Of a DNA stretch of 8,548 bases, positions 1-5,388 are shown one piece after another. The number at the start of each line of letters is the position of its first letter. Within the stretch, counting starts at the first letter, position 1. The DNA is from Chlamydiota bacterium (GTDB taxonomy: Bacteria > Chlamydiota > Chlamydiia > Chlamydiales > Parachlamydiaceae), in contig JABDGJ010000038.1 in the NCBI GenBank assembly GCA_013286075.1, positions 1 to 8,548 of the forward strand, given 5' to 3'. The notes beneath the pieces were generated by a model. It searched no databases. It was not told where the DNA came from and worked only from the letters and a program-made list of their open reading frames with translations. A program made the position numbers and the translations under genes.

Positions 1-50
1 GTCACTGGTTCAGTTTATTTCTCAACGAAAACAGCCTTCTCAAGACAAGA

Positions 51-959
51 CTATTGGAATGCCGGTTGCCTAGAGAAATCTTCGTCTGAGGTAGAGTCGG
101 TATCAATCAGATCCTTTATATTTCTTCCTTCTCGAAGGTTAGCGCCAATGGGATGAGCCTGAATATATTCTTGGATTTTTTCCATTCGATTTTTAGGGTA
201 TGGATGCGTGAGTAACATTTCCGGTTGATGCCCTCCAGGAACTGCTTTTTCAAGAATCTCCATTACCTCAATCATAGCTTGAGGGGTGTACCCAGCCTCT
301 CTCATAAGGCGAATACCCCATTCATCGGCTTCTAATTCGTCTTTTCGACTGTATCGCAGCTGTGTCATCTGATTGACAACGCTTGCAATCATTGCACTTT
401 GTCTAGCGCGGTCAGGATGATTGGAATCGCTCAAGCCAATTCCTGTCGCTAACACCAACAATTGCCCCAATTGACTTTTTGCCATTTGTTGTGCCGAATG
501 GCGCTGAATAACATGTCCTGTTTCGTGAGCCAATACTCCAGCCAGCTGTGCTTCCGTTTGCAATCGATTGAGCAACCCTAAAGTAATAAAAATTTGCCCT
601 CCCGGCAGAGCAAAGGCATTAACCGTTTTAGGGTCTGCCAATAGATGGAATTGAAATTGCCAAGGACCTTCGTGAGCATTGCTTTTTTGGATAATTTCAT
701 TTCCTATTCGATGTACGAGCTGAGTTCGTGCGTCTGAAGAGGAGATTTCCCCTCCCATCTGAGCTGCCATTTGTGGCGCCGCTTGTAGACCTAGCCGTAC
801 TTCTTGTTGGGGAGAAATAGAAACATATTGTTTTTCGCCAGTAATGGGATTTTTCTCGCTGTGCATAAAAAAGAGGAAGAAAGCAACCGCTGCGATGATA
901 ATCCCAATCAACCAAGTAGAAGATCTTCTTCTAGGCTCATTTTCAGGGTAATCGTCCAT
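51..959 (-). CDS. Membrane-anchored M48-family zinc metalloprotease
   Basis: This is a 302-residue peptidase of family M48 (BepA/YcaL/LoiP type), expected to degrade or help assemble misfolded envelope proteins. One hydrophobic segment at about residues 16-32, after an Arg-rich stretch, should anchor the N-terminus in the inner membrane with the protease domain in the periplasm. There is no lipobox. Family marks are NAFALPGG (114-121), the zinc site HETGH (145-149) with the general-base Glu, the third ligand Glu208 in ELEAD, and a conserved THPYPKNR (251-258). The start at 959 is chosen over an in-frame ATG at 1007 because AAGGAG lies 5 nt before it and the upstream 16 residues look like translated leader. 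No TPR domain follows the protease domain, so it is not full-length BepA. It is divergent from the DUF1207 gene. The family call is firm; the substrate is unknown. Confidence 0.93.
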   Translation of the reverse strand: MDDYPENEPRRRSSTWLIGIIIAAVAFFLFFMHSEKNPITGEKQYVSISPQQEVRLGLQAAPQMAAQMGGEISSSDARTQLVHRIGNEIIQKSNAHEGPWQFQFHLLADPKTVNAFALPGGQIFITLGLLNRLQTEAQLAGVLAHETGHVIQRHSAQQMAKSQLGQLLVLATGIGLSDSNHPDRARQSAMIASVVNQMTQLRYSRKDELEADEWGIRLMREAGYTPQAMIEVMEILEKAVPGGHQPEMLLTHPYPKNRMEKIQEYIQAHPIGANLREGRNIKDLIDTDSTSDEDFSRQPAFQ

Positions 960-964
960 AATTT

Positions 965-970
965 CTCCTT
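965..970 (-). promoter_or_regulatory. Shine-Dalgarno site deciding the M48 start
   Basis: AAGGAG on the minus strand sits 5 nt before the ATG at 959. It selects this start over the longer in-frame option at 1007, which has no such site. Confidence 0.8.
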
Positions 971-992
971 TTATTGGATATATAGCAAATAG

Positions 993-998
993 AGTATA
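993..998 (-). promoter_or_regulatory. Possible -10 box for the M48 gene
   Basis: TATACT on the minus strand lies about 34 nt before the chosen start codon. It matches a sigma-70-type -10 box at five of six positions, but I see no good -35 hexamer at 16-18 nt upstream. The position between the two candidate starts would also rule out the longer M48 start if this promoter is used. Confidence 0.3.
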
Positions 999-1009
999 AA
1001 CCTTCATAC

Positions 1010-1039
1010 TTGATTATTTTATTCCATTTGTTTTATACA
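1010..1039 (+). promoter_or_regulatory. Candidate promoter for the DUF1207 gene
   Basis: TTGATT (1010-1015) and TATACA (1034-1039) are separated by 18 nt, a plausible sigma-70/sigma-66-type pair. Transcription would start near 1046, leaving a leader of about 35 nt. The region is AT-rich throughout, so chance matches are likely and alternatives such as TTATAC one base earlier fit as well. Confidence 0.4.
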
Positions 1040-1080
1040 CTTAGAGATTATTTCTTAATGATTTTAAAATGAGGAAGAAA

Positions 1081-2184
1081 ATGCACCGTTTTAAGTTATG
1101 CCCAATCTATTTTTTGGGTCTTATCGCATATTCATTACCCGCGTATTGGGTACCACTATACGGAGACAATAGGGATCAACAAGGAGAATGTCCAACTACA
1201 GAAGAAACGTATTGGCTGGCTGCCGAAGAGGGATGTGTCAATCCAAGTGAAGAATGTCCAGATCCTGCTGGTCAAATCGGATGTGATGGAATGGGTGGCG
1301 AAAAAGTAGTCGGTTCGGATCTCTACAAAGATTATGATTGGTATACCACCGCTCCAATGACAGATTATGAATTTGCTCGAGAAAATAATCTGTGGGGAAT
1401 TTGGTTCCCTGAGGGACCTCCAGCATTTCGCCCTTTCATCGCTGATCCTCGCCAAGTGACTTTTTCTATTGGTTGGCGTTTTGATGATCGCTTATTAGGA
1501 AATAACCTCGTTCCCGTTTCTTTCGGAGATGTTTTTCCAATTTTCCGTTGGGTTGATCTATGGAATTATCGAGGAGATCTCGAACTGGATATCGAAGGAG
1601 ATGTCTGGGCCATTTTTGATCCATTGCATGAGTCTGCTCCTTTAATTGATGCCGACTATTATGTTGGATTCCCTCTTACTTATTTATTTGGTAACTGGGC
1701 CTTTCGCTTAAGAGGTTATCACATTTCCACTCACATTGGAGATGAATTCCTTCTTGATCACCCTCATTTCGACCGTCGAAATCCGAGCATAGAAGCTTTT
1801 GATTTTTACTTTTCCGATCAATTCACTCGGGACATTCGTCTCTATGGCGGAGCTGGGTGGGTAACAAGACAGGACGACTCTTTCAGAGTAGGTTCTTTCT
1901 ATTTCCAAGCAGGGACAGAGATTCGTTTCTCGGAATTGGGATTTCACGATTACAATAACCGGTTATATGGAGAACCCTTTTTTGCGATGGATTTCTTTTA
2001 CCAAACCCACTTTAAGCATCACATCAATTCGAATTTTGCCTTAGGATATGAATGGGGTAAAGTATCAGGTCTTCGAAGAAGAGTACGCGTGTACGTATTA
2101 TATCACGATGGATACTCCGTAGAAGGGCAATTTAGCAAATCGCCTACTCATTACTTTGGCATTGGGGGAAGTTACGGGTATTAA
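1081..2184 (+). CDS. DUF1207 outer-membrane beta-barrel protein
   Basis: This 367-residue exported protein matches my recollection of the DUF1207 family, common in Chlamydiota and Planctomycetes and of unknown molecular function. A signal peptide covers about residues 1-21, with likely cleavage after SLPA. The family body follows, with FRPFIADPRQ (116-125), GDVWAIFD (173-180) and THIGDEFLL (217-225). Alternating aromatic and polar strands and a terminal GSYGY ending in Tyr fit an outer-membrane barrel. Between the signal peptide and the family body lies a segment with four Cys (37, 52, 59, 68), followed by acidic and aromatic residues. The start at 1081 is preferred over an in-frame ATG at 1069 because GAGGA lies 5 nt upstream of 1081 and nothing similar precedes 1069. 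The last 41 bp overlap the convergent lipoprotein gene. Function cannot be stated beyond envelope localisation. Confidence 0.85.
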   Translation: MHRFKLCPIYFLGLIAYSLPAYWVPLYGDNRDQQGECPTTEETYWLAAEEGCVNPSEECPDPAGQIGCDGMGGEKVVGSDLYKDYDWYTTAPMTDYEFARENNLWGIWFPEGPPAFRPFIADPRQVTFSIGWRFDDRLLGNNLVPVSFGDVFPIFRWVDLWNYRGDLELDIEGDVWAIFDPLHESAPLIDADYYVGFPLTYLFGNWAFRLRGYHISTHIGDEFLLDHPHFDRRNPSIEAFDFYFSDQFTRDIRLYGGAGWVTRQDDSFRVGSFYFQAGTEIRFSELGFHDYNNRLYGEPFFAMDFFYQTHFKHHINSNFALGYEWGKVSGLRRRVRVYVLYHDGYSVEGQFSKSPTHYFGIGGSYGY

Positions 2185-2611
2185 TTTGTATAAGGGGAAC
2201 CCATAAAGGATGCTTCCAGGTTGCTAACACGAGATCTTGTCTCTTGATCTCCACATAATATGTGAGAATACCTCCTGTTTCTTCATATTTTTTATTTTTT
2301 AGTGTGTAGACATAATGATTTGAGGTAGTTCGAATAGGAATCTCAATTTTTTCTTCTATGTGATTTCGGAAACGAACAATCAGATGTAAATAGACGTCCC
2401 CATTCATTATTTCCTCTTTGGAAAGAGACCATTGAATGAGAAGGCGTTGTCCTATGGTCGGTTCATCGAGCATCGGATCAGGAGTTCCCACATGAAAACT
2501 AGCAAGGCTTTCGTGAGTAAAGTATTGTGTTTGCACATCCAAACGGCGAAGCCCGCATCCTAGTAGGAGGAAAGCAAAACAGAGTGGATAGCAACGAAAA
2601 ATAGAAGTCAT
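2144..2611 (-). CDS. Small putative lipoprotein coupled to DAHP synthase
   Basis: This 155-residue protein has a lipoprotein signal: a hydrophobic stretch ending in the lipobox LLGC, with Cys19 as the lipidated residue. The mature part (about 137 residues) contains SFHVGTPDP, GQRLLIQWSL and a run of alternating hydrophobic strands with few charged clusters. This suggests a compact beta-sandwich domain attached to a membrane. I do not recognise a named family. From memory, Chlamydia also has a small uncharacterised gene beside aroG, so this may be a conserved chlamydial pairing. The ATG at 2611 overlaps the DAHP synthase TGA as ATGA, which points to translational coupling. A TTG at 2626 is an alternative start but would add residues before the signal peptide. 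The 3' end runs 41 bp into the opposing DUF1207 gene, so there is no intergenic room for a terminator. Confidence 0.75.
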   Translation of the reverse strand: MTSIFRCYPLCFAFLLLGCGLRRLDVQTQYFTHESLASFHVGTPDPMLDEPTIGQRLLIQWSLSKEEIMNGDVYLHLIVRFRNHIEEKIEIPIRTTSNHYVYTLKNKKYEETGGILTYYVEIKRQDLVLATWKHPLWVPLIQINTRNFPQCQSNE

Positions 2612-3651
2612 GGCAAAAAGCAACAAAGCTCGGATTTAGATCGGTCAATGTAGTCTTTTCCCCAATGAAATAAATCGGCAGTTGCATTCCAATCTAAACA
2701 CGCATCGGTAATAGAAACTCCATACTGCAATGAAGCTGGGTTATCTAATGGTTGATTTCCCTCCCGAAGGTGACTCTCGAAAAGCATTCCTCGGATTGCA
2801 TGGTGTCCATCCGTGATTTGACTCAGAACCGATTGGAAAACAGCTGTTTGTCGATAAGGATTTTTTTCTGAATTTTGGTGGGAACAATCAATGAGAAGTC
2901 TTTGGGGAAGTTCTTTTTCACGAAGACTCTTACATACATGTGCGATGGAAGCAGCATCGAAATTGGGTCCCGATTCTCCTCCTCGCAAAATAACGTGAGT
3001 ATCTCGATTGCCAAGAGTCTCACAAACAGATAGTTCTTTGTGATCATCTGATAAGCGAATATAGGTTTGTGGGTGCATAGCAGCAGCAGCCCCATAAACA
3101 GCCGCAGAAATATCCCCTGCAACCCCATTTTTAAAACCAATCGGCATAGAAAGACTCGACGCTAATTGTCGATGGACAGGGGAGGAAGAAGTTCTAGCTC
3201 CGATGCATCCCCATGAAATAAGATCGTCGTAGTAAAAAGCAGTGCAAGGATGTAAAAATTCAGTAGCAGTTGGAATTTCTAGAGAAGCCAGTTCAATAAG
3301 CAATTGCCGAGTCAGTATAATGCCAGTCTGTACATCGTTTGAACCATTTAAATGTGGGTCATATAAAAACCCATTCCATCCAACGAGTGTACGAGGTTTT
3401 TCACAGTAGACCCGCATGACAAAAAAGAAATTAGAAGAGAGAGAGTAAGAAAGATCTCGTAGGCGAAGTGCAAATTCGATGGCTGATGCAGGTTCATGAA
3501 TGGAGCAGGGGCCTACGATCAATAGAATTTGAGACTCCTCACCACGTAAAATATTTCGAATTTTTTCTCTACTTTTTTGGATAAATGTCTGTGCACGAAG
3601 AGGAATAGGGAAAGAAGATTTAATTTCTAAATAAGAGGGTAATGAGGTCAT
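2608..3651 (-). CDS. aroG: Type I DAHP synthase (3-deoxy-7-phosphoheptulonate synthase)
   Basis: This cytoplasmic enzyme condenses phosphoenolpyruvate with erythrose 4-phosphate, the first step of the shikimate pathway to chorismate. At 347 residues it is close to the Escherichia coli AroF/AroG/AroH type (about 350). Expected active-site elements are all present: GPCSIHE with metal ligand Cys49, MRVYCEKPRT with Arg80 and Lys85, GARTSSSPVHR with Arg153, GFKNG with Lys174, LRGG with Arg223, DCSHQNSEK with His258, FESHLREGNQ with Glu292, and SITDAC with Asp316. The loop after GFKNG, where E. coli AroG has SVTKWG near its effector site, differs here (RLSDDH at 199-204), so feedback control may differ. 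The N-terminus is about 12 residues shorter than AroG. No Shine-Dalgarno sequence precedes the ATG, and a dyad lies 20 nt upstream. The gene is first in a two-gene unit with the lipoprotein. The symbol could equally be aroF or aroH. Confidence 0.95.
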   Translation of the reverse strand: MTSLPSYLEIKSSFPIPLRAQTFIQKSREKIRNILRGEESQILLIVGPCSIHEPASAIEFALRLRDLSYSLSSNFFFVMRVYCEKPRTLVGWNGFLYDPHLNGSNDVQTGIILTRQLLIELASLEIPTATEFLHPCTAFYYDDLISWGCIGARTSSSPVHRQLASSLSMPIGFKNGVAGDISAAVYGAAAAMHPQTYIRLSDDHKELSVCETLGNRDTHVILRGGESGPNFDAASIAHVCKSLREKELPQRLLIDCSHQNSEKNPYRQTAVFQSVLSQITDGHHAIRGMLFESHLREGNQPLDNPASLQYGVSITDACLDWNATADLFHWGKDYIDRSKSELCCFLP

Positions 3652-3671
3652 GGATCTATTAAGAATTATTG

Positions 3672-3704
3672 TATATCAAAGTAGGGCGTCACCACTTTGG
3701 TATA
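3672..3704. promoter_or_regulatory. 33-bp inverted repeat before the DAHP synthase gene
   Basis: The left arm TATATCAAAGTAGG (3672-3685) and right arm CCACTTTGGTATA (3692-3704) are reverse complements apart from one mismatch and one bulged base, around a 6-nt centre. The site ends 20 bases before the DAHP synthase start codon. It could be a repressor operator or, if transcribed, a hairpin in the leader. There is no T-run on either strand, so it does not look like an intrinsic terminator. It does not match the TyrR consensus TGTAAA-N6-TTTACA. The structure is seen directly; the role is inferred. Confidence 0.5.
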
Positions 3705-3746
3705 TGCACTCTAACATATAAAAAGATTTTTTTCCATGCCTAAATC

Positions 3747-3776
3747 TTGTCTTTTAATTACAAACGACTATATAAT
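3747..3776 (+). promoter_or_regulatory. Promoter for the AGCS symporter gene
   Basis: TTGTCT (3747-3752) and a perfect TATAAT (3771-3776) are spaced by 18 nt. Transcription would start near 3783, giving a leader of about 28 nt that includes the Shine-Dalgarno site. This is the clearest sigma-70-type promoter in the window. Confidence 0.65.
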
Positions 3777-3810
3777 ATTTTTTTCCTAAGAGACGATTAT
3801 AAGGAGAAAA

Positions 3811-5184
3811 ATGGAAACATTCGCCCTCACTTTGCTTTCAATTAGAGATTTTGTATGGGGATTTCCGCTCCTATTTTTATTTCTTGGCACCGGTTTGTAT
3901 CTGACTTTTTTATTAAAGGGAGTCCAGTTTCGTTATTTGGGATACGCAATGAAACAAGTGATCACACCACAATCTCAGGAGTCAAGAGGAGATATTGGTC
4001 ACTTCCAAGCGTTGATGACTTCTCTTGCGGGAGCCATCGGAACCGGAACAATTGTTGGCGTAGCTACCGCAATTACGGTAGGAGGATTAGGTGCGATATT
4101 TTGGATGTGGGTCACCGCGTTGGTTAGCATGGCAACTAAATATGCAGAATCTCTTCTTGCTGTTCGATATCGAGAAGTAGACAAACGAGGAGAAATGAGT
4201 GGTGGTCCTATGCAATACATCCAGAAAGGATTAGGATGGCGCTGGATAGCTTCCATTTTTGCTTTGTTGGGAATGATCGCCGCTTTGAGCACCGGAAACC
4301 TAGTGCAGTCAAATTCTATTGCCGAAGGAATATGGCATGTATGGCAGATTGATCCCTGGTATACTGGAATCTTTCTATGTATTCTTACTGGAATGGTGAT
4401 GTTGGGAGGAGTAAAGTGGATTGGCAATGTCTCGAGCATTCTCGTTCCTGGTATGGCCTTGCTATATGTTGGGGCGGGAGTTTATATCCTGCTATTGAAT
4501 CTGACTGAAATTCCCTCGACTCTCCAATTGATTTTTCAACATGCCTGGAATGGCCAAGCGGCAACGGGTGGATTTCTTGGAACAAGTATGATTCTTGCGA
4601 TCCAAATGGGTGTAGCCAGAAGCGTATTTTCTAACGAAGCGGGTATGGGAATTTCTTCTATTGCAGCTGCCGCTGCCAAAACAGATAGCCCTGGAAGACA
4701 AGCAATGATTACGATGACAGGGGCATTGATGTCGACTATTCTTATTTGCACCATGACAGCTCTTGTCTTATCTGTGACAAAAATGGTGGATCCTACCGGA
4801 ACAACGGTCGGGGGATTACAAGGAGCTCCTTTGGCTATTGCCGCCTTTAGTAAGCATATTGTGGGAGGAGAATATATTGTCACGATTGGCCTTATTCTCT
4901 TTGCTTATACAACAATCTTGGCTTGGTCCTATTATGGCGAAAAATGTTGTGAATATTTACTAGGAGAAAAATCGATCCTATTTTTTCGAATTTTATTTGT
5001 TTTAGTCGTCATTCCTGGCGCGGCAGTTAAAATGGATATTGCCTGGCATTTGGCAGATATTAGCAATGGACTGATGTCAGCTCCCAATCTGATCGCATTG
5101 ATTAGTTTATCTGGCGTACTCATCAAAGAAACAAACTCATTTTTGGCAGTAGTATCCCGAGAAAAAATACGCAAATTTGCTTAG
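3811..5184 (+). CDS. Alanine/glycine:cation symporter family (AGCS) protein
   Basis: This 457-residue inner-membrane transporter has about ten or eleven hydrophobic segments and should take up alanine, glycine or a similar small amino acid with Na+ or H+. AGCS signatures include the first-half motif with GTGTIVGVATAI (77-88), FWMW and MATKYAE, then MSGGPMQYIQKGLG (129-142), the signature FSNEAGMG (273-280) followed by an Ala-rich stretch and KTD, and AWSYYGEKCCEYLLG (371-385). The usual Asn in the GTGNI motif is Thr80 here, and GGPGA reads GGLGA. Length is normal (about 440-490). AAGGAG lies 4 nt before the ATG, and a strong promoter lies just upstream. Chlamydia genomes carry a homologue usually called dagA. 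The gene stands alone, divergent from DAHP synthase and convergent with valS. The exact substrate is not determined by sequence. Confidence 0.93.
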   Translation: METFALTLLSIRDFVWGFPLLFLFLGTGLYLTFLLKGVQFRYLGYAMKQVITPQSQESRGDIGHFQALMTSLAGAIGTGTIVGVATAITVGGLGAIFWMWVTALVSMATKYAESLLAVRYREVDKRGEMSGGPMQYIQKGLGWRWIASIFALLGMIAALSTGNLVQSNSIAEGIWHVWQIDPWYTGIFLCILTGMVMLGGVKWIGNVSSILVPGMALLYVGAGVYILLLNLTEIPSTLQLIFQHAWNGQAATGGFLGTSMILAIQMGVARSVFSNEAGMGISSIAAAAAKTDSPGRQAMITMTGALMSTILICTMTALVLSVTKMVDPTGTTVGGLQGAPLAIAAFSKHIVGGEYIVTIGLILFAYTTILAWSYYGEKCCEYLLGEKSILFFRILFVLVVIPGAAVKMDIAWHLADISNGLMSAPNLIALISLSGVLIKETNSFLAVVSREKIRKFA

Positions 5185-5195
5185 GTCGTCATAAT

Positions 5196-5367
5196 AGAAT
5201 ATCTTGCATAACCTCTTCTCGTGCCCGTGCCCCTGCCCGAACTTACCAGTAGGAAACTCACATAGGTTACAGAAAGGAAAGTCACATAGGTTACACTTTT
5301 CAATAAGTTAATTTTCGGGCAGGGGCACGGGCACGCACGCGGGCACGAGAGGTTATCCAGGATGTCT
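5196..5367. repeat. Large GC-rich palindromic element between convergent genes
   Basis: The core arms are 5208-5241 (starting ATAACCTC, ending CTGCCCGAA) and 5314-5356, its reverse complement. The arms differ by 3 extra bases on the left and 12 extra on the right. Both are built from GTGCCC-like hexamers, and the 12 extra bases equal two such units. Weaker complementarity extends to about 5196 and 5367. The centre (5242-5313) is AT-richer and holds a pair of direct repeats. Arm composition is far richer in G+C than the flanking genes. The element lies between the stop codons of AGCS (5184) and valS (5391), so it may stop transcription from both sides. However, no T-run follows on either strand, so it is not a canonical intrinsic terminator. 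It may instead be a dispersed or mobile repeat. Confidence 0.85.
5251..5295. repeat. Two tandem 21-bp direct repeats inside the palindrome
   Basis: Copies at 5251-5271 and 5275-5295 are identical at 20 of 21 positions and spaced at a period of 24 bp. Both contain TCACATAGGTTACA. Read on the minus strand (TGTAACCTATGTGA), the motif resembles the doubled terminal sequences I recall from some IS481-type insertion sequences, but no transposase gene is present. The repeat is seen directly; the transposon link is a weak inference. Confidence 0.8.
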
Positions 5368-5388
5368 AATTTCTCTGCGAAGTGTTAT

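Noticed and set aside
2..73. Possible C-terminal end of a plus-strand gene entering from the left (23 codons then TAG), overlapping the M48 3' end
   Set aside because: All three plus frames are open over these few bases, so an open frame is not informative, and the short peptide has no recognisable motif.
960..1007. N-terminal extension of the M48 protease by 16 residues
   Set aside because: The upstream ATG lacks a ribosome-binding site, a possible -10 box falls inside the extension, and the internal ATG has AAGGAG at good spacing.
3672..3704. Intrinsic terminator at the dyad before DAHP synthase
   Set aside because: The arms are not GC-rich, no T-run follows on either strand, and the site lies between divergent starts where a terminator would have no purpose except as a leader attenuator.
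5208..5356. CRISPR-like or origin-like array in the valS-AGCS spacer
   Set aside because: There are only two direct repeat copies without spacers of regular size, and no cas genes, DnaA boxes or replication genes nearby.
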